This document shows, one piece after another, positions 1 to 9,574 of a stretch of 64,000 bases of DNA; the stretch's first letter is position 1, and each line of letters opens with the position of its first letter. The notes under the pieces were generated by a model. The model ran no database searches. It had not been told where the DNA came from and worked only from the letters and a program-made list of their open reading frames with translations. This DNA is from Microbulbifer sp. THAF38 (lineage in GTDB: Bacteria > Pseudomonadota > Gammaproteobacteria > Pseudomonadales > Cellvibrionaceae). Location of the stretch: positions 4,165,001 to 4,229,000 of the forward strand of contig NZ_CP045369.1 in the NCBI RefSeq assembly GCF_009363535.1, written 5' to 3'. The position numbers and the translations under genes were made by a program.

Positions 1-454
1 CCAGGGCTTCGAGCCGATCGAAGCGGATAGCCCCCTGGCTATGTAGGTCCAATAAACGTCCGGGAGTGGCCACCAGGATATCGGCACCGCCGCGCAGCCT
101 GGCGATCTGTGGATTGATCTTCACCCCACCAAAGACAACAGAGTGGCGCATTGGCAAGTATTTACTATAGCTCTGCACATTATCGAACACCTGCGCAGCC
201 AGTTCCCTGGTAGGAGTAAGCACCAACGCACGCACCTGCCCTTTTTTTGCGCGCTCCCCCTGGCTCAAACGGTGCAACATTGGCAAGGTAAAACCGGCTG
301 TCTTACCAGTTCCCGTTTGGGCCGCAGCCATAATATCGCTGCCCTGCATAACGGCGGGAATAGCTTGAGCTTGGATGGGCGTGGGCGCACTGTACCCCTG
401 CTCTGCAACTGCACGGGCGATCTCCTGGGCAAGGCCCAGATCTTCAAACAACAT
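1..454 (-). CDS. rhlE: DEAD-box ATP-dependent RNA helicase, N-terminal part (runs off the window)
   Basis: The gene reads leftwards from an ATG at 454 and is cut by the window start, leaving about 151 residues. In order it shows a Q-motif region ([13 protein letters not shown]), the Walker A/motif [10 protein letters not shown], motif Ia PTRELAAQ, a GG motif ([11 protein letters not shown]) and motif Ib TPGRLLD, all typical of the first RecA-like domain of DEAD-box RNA helicases. The opening MLFEDLGL and the GVKINPQ segment resemble the RhlE subgroup. Such enzymes unwind short RNA duplexes in ribosome assembly and RNA decay, often in the cold. The DEAD motif itself and the C-terminal domain lie outside the window. 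The family call is firm; the RhlE subgroup is likely. Confidence 0.85.
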   Translation of the reverse strand, partial: MLFEDLGLAQEIARAVAEQGYSAPTPIQAQAIPAVMQGSDIMAAAQTGTGKTAGFTLPMLHRLSQGERAKKGQVRALVLTPTRELAAQVFDNVQSYSKYLPMRHSVVFGGVKINPQIARLRGGADILVATPGRLLDLHSQGAIRFDRLEAL

Positions 455-901
455 AAATAACCTCAAACTGCGCCCTAGGCGCAATCAAACACATTCGCAC
501 CACAGAGGTGCAAATAGAAAAATCGGAGTTGGCATCCAGAGCAAGTGAGGCTCGATGCACACAGCCGTCAAATCACCGGCCAGCCGGCGCGCGGCATTCA
601 GTAGAGGGTTCCGGGAAGAATTTAAGAAATGTTCACGGGGGGATACCGGTATATCACCGGCCTACAAATGACGCAGCTGAGAAAAATCAGCTGCAGCACT
701 ATAACACAAACAATCTGACTGTATAGTTCCAGCCCCTAAAACTAGTCCTCATAGCCATAGACACAGGGATTGTTAGGCACTCGGGCGAGACGACCGTAAC
801 ATAGTTCCACGTTCGCAACGCGAGCGTCTATCTTTGTGATATCCAACCCTCGTTGCGAACCACAGATGATGCAGCCAAGTGCTGCTGGGATATTCACAAC
901 C
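455..901. other. Divergent intergenic region with one strong inverted repeat
   Basis: This 447-base gap separates the divergent helicase and acetyltransferase genes and should hold both promoters and leaders. The one clear structure is a perfect inverted repeat at 673-694: 8-base arms GCAGCTGA/TCAGCTGC around a 6-base A-rich loop. No U-run follows on either strand, so it is not an obvious terminator. I see no convincing coding frame and no promoter boxes I would defend. Confidence 0.4.
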
Positions 902-1504
902 ATGTCACACAATCGCAGTGTCAGTAATGAACACCAGATCGAACAAGTCACTCTCGGTAATGGGCGCAGGGTTTCAATACGCCCTATTTGTCGCAGTGAC
1001 AGCCAACTGGAGAAAGATCTTATCGAAGATTTATCTCCAGAAACTCGGCGAGACCGCTTTATTGGTGGAAGCTGTAAAGCCAGCCAAAAATTGATTGAGC
1101 TACTCACCGATAATGATCACCAGATTCACGAGGCCTTTATTGCCCTGTGTACCAGTGACCATGCGCAAAGGGCCGTGGCCACAGCACATTACGCTGTAGA
1201 TGCGGACGGACAAGCCTGTGAGTGCGCAGTTGTTGTGCGCGATGACTGGCAGGGATTGGGACTCGGCCGATTGATGCTTAAACGTCTGATCGACTGTGCG
1301 AAAGAGCAGGGCTTACAACGGATTTACTCTATTGAGTCCGCCGATAATAAACGCGTGCAGACATTTGCCCGCTCCATGGGGTTTGTTTGTAAAGCTGACC
1401 CGAAAGATTACACCCTATTAACGTATACCCTTAATCTTCAGGGAAATCCCCCTACCAATGGTTATGATGCAGCCTCTAAAGAGGCTGGGATAAACCTGGG
1501 TTAA
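902..1504 (+). CDS. GNAT-family N-acetyltransferase
   Basis: About 200 residues from ATG 902; an in-frame upstream ATG at 836 would add 22 residues of poor composition, so the later start is preferred. The C-terminal half has the GNAT acetyl-CoA signature: a beta strand (ECAVVVRDDWQGLG) followed by the pyrophosphate-binding Q/R-x-x-G-x-G/A loop WQGLGLGRLM, then LIDCAKEQGLQRIYS and a final strand near FARSMGF. The N-terminal part (RPICRSDSQLEKDLIEDLS) resembles the acetyltransferase domain of Pat/Acs-acetylating enzymes. The substrate cannot be told from sequence; protein-lysine or small-amine acetylation are both possible. It stands alone, with no operon partner. Confidence 0.7.
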   Translation: MSHNRSVSNEHQIEQVTLGNGRRVSIRPICRSDSQLEKDLIEDLSPETRRDRFIGGSCKASQKLIELLTDNDHQIHEAFIALCTSDHAQRAVATAHYAVDADGQACECAVVVRDDWQGLGLGRLMLKRLIDCAKEQGLQRIYSIESADNKRVQTFARSMGFVCKADPKDYTLLTYTLNLQGNPPTNGYDAASKEAGINLG

Positions 1505-1847
1505 AGACCTTCCTCATAATTATGGCGGTTAGTGAATTTTATTTGGCTGCCGCCATCCCACTGCTTTACTGCAACCGACTTAATGCATCTTCCTGTGCCC
1601 TTGTTTCCATCCACCAAGACATTTAATGACCTTCCGGTCAACTCGCTACCGAATCAGTATACCTACACTATAACCAGCTGTGCATAACACCGAGAAATAA
1701 ACCTTTAAACTTGCTAGCAGTTTTCACAGTTGAGCTTATTAAACACCAAAGAGTCACCACAGATCTAAAGAGATCGACTACCAGTACTATTTCTCGTTCT
1801 TTTGTGCACTTACATTAGATTTAACCGCTTATTTTATCACTATAAAA
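1505..1847. other. Intergenic region, nothing recognised
   Basis: 343 bases between two genes on the same strand. It becomes A+T-rich towards the next start and probably holds that gene's promoter. I found no hairpin with a U-run, no RNA gene and no coding frame that I could support. Confidence 0.4.
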
Positions 1848-2816
1848 ATGAAACTTAAAAAACTGATTCCAGTTACTATATTCTGCGTATTGATCTCTGC
1901 TTGCTCCTCAAATATCGCAGACTATATTACGCACTCTAAAAGCTTCCCTTACGACGAGATCGTTTCCAGTGAACAGATTGAAACATGGGGGTTTAAGAAA
2001 GGTAGCTATCGAGATACATACAGAGATCTTAGCATCAGCTATCTTTATGCCGCCCCCTTGGAGAAAGGCAAAATCAAATACTCTATCGAAACCGACTCAG
2101 GTCAGAATACAACTACAGTAGCTCTTGCCATAGATAGGAAAGCACTGAAAAACAGTTATTCCGGCACTTTGATTCTGCTACACGGTTTCCGCGCCTCAAA
2201 GGAATTCATGCTCAACTCTGCATTATATTTCCGATTATTAGGTTTTCACGTTGTTATTCCAGACCTTCTTGGTCATGGCGAATCCGGTGGCAATAAAGAA
2301 TATGGTGTTGGTGATAGCAAAATCATTAACAGACTGATTGATGATCTAATTGATACAGGCATTATAGAGAATCAACACATTTATCTTCTTGGCAACTCCA
2401 TGGGAAGCCTTGCCGCGGCCAGAATTTCTCAATCTAGACAGGATATCAGCGGTCTAATTTTACAGGCACCCATGTTGGAATTTGATCAGGCTGTTTATCT
2501 TTATGCTAAGGAAAACTTTCCGCTGCTTAGCAAAGCAATTTCTGAGGATGAGATTAAAATAGGAGCATTAACCGCACTGAAAGAAGCCAATATCAGATCC
2601 CAAGATACAAAAATTGAACCCTTAATTATGAATTCTTCCATACCGGTGCTTTTATTTACTTCAAATACTGACCCTATATCACCCTATGATCACTTTAAAA
2701 ACCTAGATCAGGGCCATATTAGGGTGGTAAATTTACCGAAAAGAAATCACCCGAGCATGGCCATTATCGGTGATATAGAGCATAGAATCTTACAAGAGTG
2801 GCTTACGCCCGATTAA
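1848..2816 (+). CDS. Lipoprotein alpha/beta hydrolase
   Basis: 322 residues. The N-terminus is a lipoprotein signal: KLKK, a hydrophobic stretch, then the lipobox LISAC with the acylated Cys near residue 19, so the enzyme is membrane-anchored, probably facing the periplasm. The hydrolase fold is clear: oxyanion motif LLHGFRASKEFM, strand VVIPDLLGHGES, nucleophile elbow GNSMGS, acid in TSNTDPIS and the catalytic His in KRNHPSM. It resembles serine aminopeptidase S33/monoacylglycerol-lipase-like hydrolases. Substrate unknown. No good Shine-Dalgarno precedes the ATG. It converges on the next gene across a hairpin at 2866-2887. Confidence 0.72.
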   Translation: MKLKKLIPVTIFCVLISACSSNIADYITHSKSFPYDEIVSSEQIETWGFKKGSYRDTYRDLSISYLYAAPLEKGKIKYSIETDSGQNTTTVALAIDRKALKNSYSGTLILLHGFRASKEFMLNSALYFRLLGFHVVIPDLLGHGESGGNKEYGVGDSKIINRLIDDLIDTGIIENQHIYLLGNSMGSLAAARISQSRQDISGLILQAPMLEFDQAVYLYAKENFPLLSKAISEDEIKIGALTALKEANIRSQDTKIEPLIMNSSIPVLLFTSNTDPISPYDHFKNLDQGHIRVVNLPKRNHPSMAIIGDIEHRILQEWLTPD

Positions 2817-2865
2817 GAATTCCAATCTTAAGAAAGCTCCCACTAGGGAAAACAATTATACAAAG

Positions 2866-2887
2866 AGGCGACAAACTACCGTCGCCT
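2866..2887. terminator. Bidirectional terminator-like hairpin
   Basis: Perfect 7-base arms AGGCGAC/GTCGCCT with an 8-base loop lie between two convergent genes (ends at 2816 and 2936). The leftward transcript continues into a moderately T-rich stretch; the rightward side has no clear U-run. Confidence 0.5.
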
Positions 2888-2935
2888 TAGCCTAGAAACA
2901 GAATACAATCATACATCAGGGAATAGATCCAGACT

Positions 2936-3991
2936 CTACCCCGCGCCCCCTTCACAGGTAAAAGGCCCACTAAACTCTAAAAGCCCCTGTGGCACTTGAA
3001 TGGACTCCACCAGACTACCCTTTTTGTAAAGAGAAAAGTTGATATTTGCCTGCATTGATTTCATATAAACTTGACCGAGGCCAAAAATAACATCTGAGGG
3101 AAACCTCTGCCGATAGAAACTTCCTGTATCAGCCCAGGCCTCAAGAACCAATTTATACTTTAATTTACTCATTTTTAGCTTTAGATAACCAGAACATGGA
3201 TCCAGCTCACGTTTAACCGATAAATTCTTAAACGCTGGGTAAAAAATTAGATCATACTGGTCTGAAATATATCTCCCCGCCCACATCTCAATACTTGAGT
3301 CACCAATTTTTGCCCCAGTAAACATAAAATAAATATCATCGGTAAGCCCCATAGTGTATATAACACCCGCACTGGATTCCTTATCAAACCAACCTTTATC
3401 CAGCTGAGCAAAGCCTTGCCCTGTTAAAGATCGATTACCATCAGAAAAGCTATACTTTACCGGTGTTCCCACCGTATAGAGAAACCACTTCCCTCCCACT
3501 CCAGGCAACTCGGGAATTATCCCAAAGGGTGTTTGACCAGGGTTAAGACCGTGCCAATAATGGTGATGGTCTCCGGCCCAACTCATGCTAAAGTTAAATT
3601 CAGCATGATTGACCCATATCCCTTCTTCATCCGCCAAAACGACTCCAGGAACCTCGTAGTAGAATTCCCCTGAGTTATCTGGATGCTTCAGGATGACTTC
3701 ATCCAGAAAAAGGTCATACTTAACTTCTGTACCGTTCTCGGGAGAGAATGCTAAATGAATATAAGGCCTAGGAGTTGGCTCAGTGAAATCCGGAGCGATA
3801 TAAGTTTGCAGGCTCACCTTGAAATATCCCACATCGGGTACAGCAATATTGTAAAACCACTGCTCTGCCCAGGTTGTATTTGAAGTAGGTGTATGAGCTT
3901 TCAGGTCATCCAAAGTGGTGGCAGAGACAAGGTGGCTTACTGACCACAAAATTGAAATGATCAACAACTTGATTTTTTTTTGATAAAACAC
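2936..3991 (-). CDS. Secreted lipocalin-like (CrtC/AttH-like) protein, function unknown
   Basis: 351 residues from a GTG at 3991, which has a perfect AGGAGG seven bases upstream. Residues 1-24 form a Sec signal peptide (KKIK, hydrophobic core, cleavage near VSA-TT). The mature protein is rich in aromatic beta-strand segments (MSWAGDHHHYWHGL, GKWFLYTVGTPVKYSF, GQGFAQLDKGWFDKE), reminiscent of the double lipocalin fold of hydroxyneurosporene synthase/AttH-type proteins, where a W-F-D type motif sits in a similar place. That link is a weak structural impression. Two cysteines (in DPCSGYL and PFTCEGG) could form a disulfide. No neighbouring pathway gene hints at a substrate. Confidence 0.5.
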   Translation of the reverse strand: MFYQKKIKLLIISILWSVSHLVSATTLDDLKAHTPTSNTTWAEQWFYNIAVPDVGYFKVSLQTYIAPDFTEPTPRPYIHLAFSPENGTEVKYDLFLDEVILKHPDNSGEFYYEVPGVVLADEEGIWVNHAEFNFSMSWAGDHHHYWHGLNPGQTPFGIIPELPGVGGKWFLYTVGTPVKYSFSDGNRSLTGQGFAQLDKGWFDKESSAGVIYTMGLTDDIYFMFTGAKIGDSSIEMWAGRYISDQYDLIFYPAFKNLSVKRELDPCSGYLKLKMSKLKYKLVLEAWADTGSFYRQRFPSDVIFGLGQVYMKSMQANINFSLYKKGSLVESIQVPQGLLEFSGPFTCEGGAG

Positions 3992-4383
3992 CTTACAACC
4001 TCCTAATTTAAATTAATTTATAAAGATCCCTGAGCTACGACTTTTAAAATAGTGAAAACGCATACTATCAGTATGCCTACAACTTTTATGGAAATATCTG
4101 ACACCCTTTACGCAAGTTGAGAAAGCCCACACAATACTAATTTAATCCCATTAACCCGCAGTAGCTACGGCAGGGTCAGTCCCCCTAAAAAACATAAGAA
4201 TGTAAGCTCTATTTCTGACCAGACTGTAGTTATCCACAATCCCCCCCTACCCCTACTAACACAATTGTTCCAGGGCTCCCTACATCAACCCACGGCGTGA
4301 AATGCCCCCTAACTATTGAGACAACACCTAAAACGCCTAAACTGTTGGTCACCTCCCCACCTGTTTCTGGTAAGGCAAATAAT
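3992..4383. other. Divergent intergenic region, no gene recognised
   Basis: About 390 bases between divergent genes. It contains the AGGAGG ribosome site of the leftward gene near 4000-4005 and should hold the mms promoter. An in-frame upstream ATG at 4297 would extend MmsA by 29 residues of proline/threonine-rich sequence, which I read as leader rather than protein. No operator could be identified by eye. Confidence 0.35.
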
Positions 4384-5895
4384 ATGAATAAACCCATTCC
4401 CGCTCGCCTTCCGCTTCTCATTGACGGCAACTGGATACAATCCAATGCCAAGGAGTGGCTGGATGTGACAAATCCTGCCACGGGGGAGGTTTTAACCCAG
4501 GCTCCCTATACCACTGAGGCAGAGCAAATTAAGGCCATTGCCGCCGCGAAACAGGCGTTTTTATCCTGGCGGGATACTCCAGTCCCTAGCAGGGCGCGTA
4601 TTATGCTCAAGTATCAGGCTCTGCTAAAAGAACACCAAGAGACCTTGGCTGAGATTCTCGCAGAGGAAACTGGGAAAACTTTCGAGGATGCCAAGGGAGA
4701 TGTTTGGCGAGGGATTGAGGTTGTTGAACATGCTGCCAATATTGCCACGCTATTAATGGGCGAGACAGTTGAAAACGTTGCCAGCGCTATAGATTGTTAT
4801 TCTTATGTTCAACCTATCGGTGTCTGCGCCGGCATTACACCTTTCAACTTCCCTGCCATGATTCCACTGTGGATGTTTCCCCTTGCGATCGCCTGTGGCA
4901 ACACTTTTATTCTTAAGCCTTCCGAACAAGATCCAATTACACCATGCAAGCTGGCCGAATTATTTGAGCAGGCAGGCGCCCCAAAAGGGGTACTGCAAGT
5001 TATCCATGGCGGCCGTGAACAAGTGGATTTCTTGCTCAAAGATCCAGACATTAAAGCCATTTCTTTTGTCGGCTCGGTACCGGTGGGTCGACATATTTAT
5101 CAAACAGGTACTCAGTATTTAAAAAGAGTACAGGCTTTTGCCGGAGCCAAAAATCACATGGTGGTCATGCCCGATGCTAATAAAAGTGCCACCATCAACA
5201 ATATCATCGGTTCTTCTGTTGGGGCCGCGGGTCAGCGATGTATGGCAATTTCGGTAGTGGTATTAGTCGGTGAGGCACAGAGTTGGATCCCCGAAATCCG
5301 AGATGCGATGGCAAAGATAAAACCTGGACATTGGAAGAATCCGCAAGCCGACTATGGCCCCCTAATTTCCCCCGCGGCAAAAGAGCGGGTGCTGGGTTAT
5401 ATCGAGACCGGCAAAAAAGAGGGGGCCGATTGTTTGCTGGATGGTTCACAAGTTACAGTTGATGGATATCCCCATGGCAACTGGGTAGGCCCCACCCTGT
5501 TTGCCAATGTCACTGCTGAAATGTCTATTTATACTGATGAAATATTTGGCCCAGTATTGTGCTTAGTGAATGTAGATCACTTAGATGAAGCCATAACATT
5601 GGTCAATAATTGCCCCTACGGCAATGGGACTTCGATATTTACTGCCAGTGGGGCTGCCGCAAGAAAATACCAACATGAAATCCTTGTCGGCCAGGTGGGT
5701 ATCAATGTGCCTATCCCGGTTCCACTACCTTTTTTCAGTTTTACCGGCTGGCGCAGCTCTTTCTATGGGGACTTGCACGCTTATGGTAAGCAGGCCGTGC
5801 GCTTCTATACCGAAACAAAAACTATCACTGCTCGTTGGTTCGATTCAGATATCGAACACGCCGAACAAGCAAATATGACCATACAGTTAAAGTAA
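4384..5895 (+). CDS. mmsA: Methylmalonate-semialdehyde dehydrogenase (CoA-acylating)
   Basis: 503 residues from ATG 4384. It oxidises methylmalonate (and malonate) semialdehyde to propionyl-CoA/acetyl-CoA with NAD and CoA in valine catabolism. Signs: N-terminal [11 protein letters not shown] and TNPATGEVL, typical of the MmsA aldehyde-dehydrogenase branch; the NAD-binding segment [35 protein letters not shown], where the general-base Glu of hydrolytic ALDHs is replaced as in CoA-acylating members; and catalytic Cys in [12 protein letters not shown]-terminal EIFGPVL and [14 protein letters not shown] segments (here [15 protein letters not shown]) also fit. Length matches the family (about 500). 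It is followed by mmsB 41 bases on, presumably co-transcribed, with a LysR gene nearby as a candidate regulator. Confidence 0.9.
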   Translation: MNKPIPARLPLLIDGNWIQSNAKEWLDVTNPATGEVLTQAPYTTEAEQIKAIAAAKQAFLSWRDTPVPSRARIMLKYQALLKEHQETLAEILAEETGKTFEDAKGDVWRGIEVVEHAANIATLLMGETVENVASAIDCYSYVQPIGVCAGITPFNFPAMIPLWMFPLAIACGNTFILKPSEQDPITPCKLAELFEQAGAPKGVLQVIHGGREQVDFLLKDPDIKAISFVGSVPVGRHIYQTGTQYLKRVQAFAGAKNHMVVMPDANKSATINNIIGSSVGAAGQRCMAISVVVLVGEAQSWIPEIRDAMAKIKPGHWKNPQADYGPLISPAAKERVLGYIETGKKEGADCLLDGSQVTVDGYPHGNWVGPTLFANVTAEMSIYTDEIFGPVLCLVNVDHLDEAITLVNNCPYGNGTSIFTASGAAARKYQHEILVGQVGINVPIPVPLPFFSFTGWRSSFYGDLHAYGKQAVRFYTETKTITARWFDSDIEHAEQANMTIQLK

Positions 5896-5935
5896 CACCA
5901 CTTAACAACTCAGTTTTTATTTTTTGGATAATGCC

Positions 5936-6835
5936 ATGAATAAAATCGTAGCCTTTCTCGGTCTGGGGCATATGGGTGCCCCCATGGCCAGTAATTTAAT
6001 CAAAGCCGGATTCTCTGTGAGAGGTTTTGATCCGGTGGAGACCTTACTCCAGGCGGCTGTAGAGCAGGGGGTGGAGAAATGCGCATCGGCGAAAGAAGCG
6101 GTAAAAGGAGCAGATTTTGTTATTAGCATGCTACCCAGTGATGCGGTAGTGGAGTCACTATATATTGATAAAGATCACCTACTGGAAGTTATCGAAAAGC
6201 AGACACTAATAATCGATTGTTCCACCGTTTCCGCAAGGAGCTCGAAGCGACTAATTAACGCCGCCCAAACTAAAGGGCTGCATGCCATAGAAGCACCAGT
6301 CTCTGGCGGAGTCAAAGGAGCGGCTGCCGCCTCTCTCAGCTTTATGTGTGGCGGTGAGCATGAGGATGTGGAAAGGGCTAAGACAGTTCTGCAACATATG
6401 GGAACCAACGTTTTTTTTGCAGGCCCAGCAGGTGCCGGACAAACAGCAAAGATCTGCAACAATATGTTACTGGCAATTCATATGATTGGCACAGCCGAGG
6501 CACTCCAACTGGGTGTGGATAACGGCCTCGACCCTAAAGTACTGAGCGAAATTATGTCAAAAAGCTCCGGCGCTAACTGGTCGCTACAGACTTACAATCC
6601 TTACCCTGGAGTTATGGAGAGCACCCCCGCAAGCAATCATTATCGCGGTGGCTTTAAAGTCGGGTTAATGTGTAAGGATCTGGGATTGGCTCAGCAAGCT
6701 GCCGACCATAGCAAAAGCTATACACCGCTCGGCTCACTGGCCAGAAATCTATTTGGCTTACACAGCTTGAAGGGAAATGAAGAGCTGGATTTCTCCAGCA
6801 TCCAAACAATTTTCAAGAAAGAGCCCTATAAATAA
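5936..6835 (+). CDS. mmsB: 3-hydroxyisobutyrate dehydrogenase
   Basis: 299 residues from ATG 5936 (a TTG four codons earlier is possible). It oxidises 3-hydroxyisobutyrate to methylmalonate semialdehyde, the step before MmsA. The N-terminus has the dinucleotide fold and beta-HAD signature FLGLGHMGAPMASNL. The substrate-loop motif EAPVSGGVKGAAAASL follows, then the catalytic-lysine helix GAGQTAKICNNMLLA, with Lys in the expected place, and the C-terminal KDLGLAQQAAD. Length is normal for the family. Its position directly after mmsA makes a two-gene valine-degradation operon. Confidence 0.9.
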   Translation: MNKIVAFLGLGHMGAPMASNLIKAGFSVRGFDPVETLLQAAVEQGVEKCASAKEAVKGADFVISMLPSDAVVESLYIDKDHLLEVIEKQTLIIDCSTVSARSSKRLINAAQTKGLHAIEAPVSGGVKGAAAASLSFMCGGEHEDVERAKTVLQHMGTNVFFAGPAGAGQTAKICNNMLLAIHMIGTAEALQLGVDNGLDPKVLSEIMSKSSGANWSLQTYNPYPGVMESTPASNHYRGGFKVGLMCKDLGLAQQAADHSKSYTPLGSLARNLFGLHSLKGNEELDFSSIQTIFKKEPYK

Positions 6836-6871
6836 GATCGGTTATTTAGGCTCTCATCCCATCTAACCTAT

Positions 6872-7594
6872 CTATCTGTCCTGACCGGTAGCGGCTATCT
6901 GAACTTCACGGATATTCACATGCTGTGGTTGGCTGTACATAAACATCGCCGTGCGTGCGATATCCTCAGCATTGATGGCTCCACCGATGGAAGCTTTCCA
7001 CTCTTCGTAAGCCTTAATAATTTCATCTGAGGTGGTATGGCCTAGCAACTCTGTTTCCACCGCTCCGGGGCAAAGGGTCATGATACGTACTCCACTTGCG
7101 GCAACTTCTTCACGCACAGTTTCGCTAATCGCCGACACTGCGTACTTTGTCCCGCAATAGGCTGCATGATTAATAAAAGTCTTCACCCCAGCAATGGAGC
7201 TGATATTGAGAATCGTACCGCGACCACGGGATTTCATATCCGCCAGGACAGCCTGCATACAGTTCATCAAGGCGAGCACATTCACATCGAACATATCCCG
7301 CCACTCTTCGGCATTCTGGGACTCAATGTTCCCCAATAACATCTTACCGGCATTATTCACCAGACAATCCACGGGCCCATACAGCGCCTCTGCCTCCTGA
7401 ATTGCTGTGGATAAAACCGCAGTGTCAGTTACATCGACCTGTCGACAGAGGGTGTTCGGTAGATTCAACGCCTCTAACTTTTCCAGACGGCGTGCCAACA
7501 ATAATAATGGATGTCCCGCATCGGACATATGCTGAGCAATTGCCGCTCCGATGCCAGAACTGGCGCCTGTTATTACAACCAATGGCTTAGACAT
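6872..7594 (-). CDS. SDR-family NAD(P)-dependent oxidoreductase
   Basis: 240 residues. A classical short-chain dehydrogenase: cofactor motif TGASSGIGAAIA near residue 10, LVNNAGKML, catalytic Ser in NISSIAGV, and the YxxxK pair in YCGTKYAVS, followed by LCPGAVETEL. It is close to the YdfG/clavulanate-dehydrogenase-like group, which includes 3-hydroxy acid dehydrogenases acting on serine or 3-hydroxyisobutyrate-like substrates; its place beside mmsAB would fit such a role, but that is inference. It is divergent from the LysR gene, whose product is the obvious candidate regulator. Confidence 0.8.
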   Translation of the reverse strand: MSKPLVVITGASSGIGAAIAQHMSDAGHPLLLLARRLEKLEALNLPNTLCRQVDVTDTAVLSTAIQEAEALYGPVDCLVNNAGKMLLGNIESQNAEEWRDMFDVNVLALMNCMQAVLADMKSRGRGTILNISSIAGVKTFINHAAYCGTKYAVSAISETVREEVAASGVRIMTLCPGAVETELLGHTTSDEIIKAYEEWKASIGGAINAEDIARTAMFMYSQPQHVNIREVQIAATGQDR

Positions 7595-7715
7595 ACTGCT
7601 TTTCTCTTCTGCAATTAATGACCCTGGGTACTGGATTAACCCTGCTGTATCGGCAGTATAGAATTTAGTATTAGAATCACTAACCCACTTAATCTGAAAT
7701 CATTGTTTGGATTTT

Positions 7716-8636
7716 ATGAACAATATCTCCTGGCGAGCCATTCGCGCCTTTATTGCCGTGGCCGAGCAAGGCAGCTTTACCGCTGCGGCGGACCACACGG
7801 GATACTCCAAGGCCACACTCAGCCAACAAGTCTCGGAATTGGAATCCGCCCTGGATGTTCAACTATTGCTACGCACCACTCGTAAGTTACGACTAACCGA
7901 AGTCGGTGAAGGCTATTACCAGCGCTGCAAGCAAGCGATGCAGCAACTGGATAGCGCAGCTGATTGGGCAACACACTCCAGGGAGAAGGTTAAGGGCAAA
8001 ATCCGTATCAACGCAGTGGGTGGGATTATCGGCGAGGAGATTATCGCCCCTCTGGTCATTGAGTTTCAGAAAACTTATCCCGAAATACAAATACAACTGG
8101 ATTTTTCCAGTGTACGTGTCGATCTCATTGAGGATCGTTACGATTTAGTAATCCGTATGGGGAAGCTGCCAGATTCCACCCTCGTAGTACGCAAACTGCA
8201 AAGTATCAAAACCCGTTATGTTGCGAGCCCGAATTTTATCAAAATGCGTGGCCCAATTCTAAAGCCCATGGATCTCTCACAGGTGCCCCTAATTTACGGC
8301 AGTGTTGACCAATGGGTACTAACCCGCGGTAAGACGAGCCATAAAGTTGACGTTGAACAAGGTATCAAGCTGGTCAGCGGCCGCGCAATGCGCCTTGCAG
8401 CACTGGCGGGACTTGGAGTAACCCGTCTGGCAGACATCTATGTTCAGGCGGATATCCAACAGGGTAAATTACAGGAGATATTACCTGGATGGTCAGAGTC
8501 CACCCAGCTCTCTATGGTTTGCCCTCCGCTGCGCCATCAGCTAGCCCGTGTACGCAGTTTAATGCAATGGCTGAAAGATCATTTTCCCACGGAATATGAG
8601 CGACGACTGAAAAAAGGACCAGCTGAAAAGGGATGA
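7716..8636 (+). CDS. LysR-family transcriptional regulator
   Basis: 306 residues from ATG 7716 (a TTG three codons earlier is possible). The N-terminal winged HTH is clear: FIAVAEQGSFTAAADHTGYSKATLSQQVSELESALDV..LLLRTTRKLRLTEVG, with the usual linker helix after it. Residues from about 90 form the periplasmic-binding-like effector domain (GKIRINAVGGIIGEEIIAPL, YDLVIRMGKLPDSTLVVRKL, GLGVTRLADIYV). It resembles the CrgA/DsdC-like LysR subgroup that controls divergent dehydrogenases. The 121-base divergent gap with the SDR gene should contain its operator, but I could not pick out a T-N11-A site with confidence. Confidence 0.85.
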   Translation: MNNISWRAIRAFIAVAEQGSFTAAADHTGYSKATLSQQVSELESALDVQLLLRTTRKLRLTEVGEGYYQRCKQAMQQLDSAADWATHSREKVKGKIRINAVGGIIGEEIIAPLVIEFQKTYPEIQIQLDFSSVRVDLIEDRYDLVIRMGKLPDSTLVVRKLQSIKTRYVASPNFIKMRGPILKPMDLSQVPLIYGSVDQWVLTRGKTSHKVDVEQGIKLVSGRAMRLAALAGLGVTRLADIYVQADIQQGKLQEILPGWSESTQLSMVCPPLRHQLARVRSLMQWLKDHFPTEYERRLKKGPAEKG

Positions 8637-8690
8637 CAAAAAGCTATCGGCAAAAATTCTGTAGTGATCTTAACAACGATATTTTAAACT

Positions 8691-9163
8691 CTATGCAATT
8701 TCACCCGATTTTTCCTGCTGTTTGACCGTTCCTTCTATAGAGTTTTCCTCGCTATCGTTTAGCTTCATTTCCCTATTTTCTTCCTTATCTGTATTGATGA
8801 ACGGGTAAATACAAAAAACCAATGCCAGGAGCACCCAGAAAGCTGTTGCCTGTGCCATAGGCACAGTTAAATACAACCAAAATACCTGCTCTCCCTGAAG
8901 AACCGCATGAATATATACCGCTGTTCCACCCAGCCCTACCAACAAGGGGCTTATATAAGGGATAAAGTTGATCCAGTAACCTCGCAAATCACTAGCCATA
9001 CGCTCACACCATCGAACAATAAAGGGCAATGGAAAATTGGCTAGAATAAACCCCAGTAAAACCTCAAGAAGCTCAACATTCCAACCCAAGAGAAAGGCCA
9101 GATAAGTAAAAAAAGTATATTCAGGGTAAGGCAGAACCATAAAACACCGCGAAAGTAGGCCAT
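8691..9163 (-). pseudogene. Small membrane protein, 5' end frameshifted in a T-run
   Basis: An open frame of about 149 residues runs leftward from 9140 and shows several hydrophobic spans (FFTYLAFLLGWNVELLEVLL, WINFIPYISPLLVGLGG, FWVLLALVFCIYPF) and a charged C-terminus. The partial copy at 40511-40711 shows the true start should be the ATG at 9163, reading MAYFRGVLWFCLTLN, and that the left copy is one base short in the run of Ts after AATATAC. The upstream 11-15 codons are therefore out of frame with the rest. Either the gene restarts at 9140, or it is disrupted, phase-variable or an assembly error. Function unknown; no family recognised. Confidence 0.55.
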
Positions 9164-9525
9164 TCTATAAATTCCTTTTAAGAAACCTGATTACTTTTGA
9201 TCATATCATCATTAGTCCCCAATACCTTTGAGACAGCCAATTCCACAGTTAACCCTATATATTAAACAAGAATGTTATTAGAATATCTAGGAAGATCCAG
9301 GTAAAGATTCTTGAATCCGTTCAATAACATCCAGTTCTTCTACTAGGGCTTTATAAATAGGGTCAACCATAATTCCAACGAAAAGAGGTTGGCAAGAATG
9401 GCGTCCAGCCAAGTGTAACCATCATCAGTAATGAAATTCCCTCTCTCAATTTTTAGCCACTAAAAATACTTGATTACCCCAGCTTTTGCCGTTGCGCATA
9501 GCTACCACTTTACTTACAGCCAACT
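8992..9525. repeat. Left copy of a direct repeat flanking the tailocin island
   Basis: This stretch matches 40539-41070 in the same orientation. The first part (ctagccatacgctcacacc onward) is strikingly alike, by eye above 80 percent over some 180 bases. The rest decays to islands of similarity such as ggcaagaatgg. It covers the 5' half of the membrane-protein gene plus a degraded phospholipase-A2-like gene. The second copy lies at the far end of the 31-kb tailocin region. Confidence 0.75.
9275..9525 (-). pseudogene. Degraded remnant of a small PLA2-like exported protein
   Basis: Translated leftward in broken frames, this stretch gives GSYAQRQ, TPFLPTSFRWNYG-like and ALVEELDVIERIQES, matching the better-preserved copy at 40713-41228 (GGSYAQREEADR, TPFLPTPFRWGYGWPY, ALTEE). 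Stops and frameshifts interrupt it, so it cannot be expressed as a full protein. It still shows the likely native C-terminus (ERIQES), which helps diagnose the frameshift in the other copy. Confidence 0.6.
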
Positions 9526-9574
9526 ACCAACCTCTTGATTAAAAAGGTTCTGTATTTATTCTATACAGTAAAAA

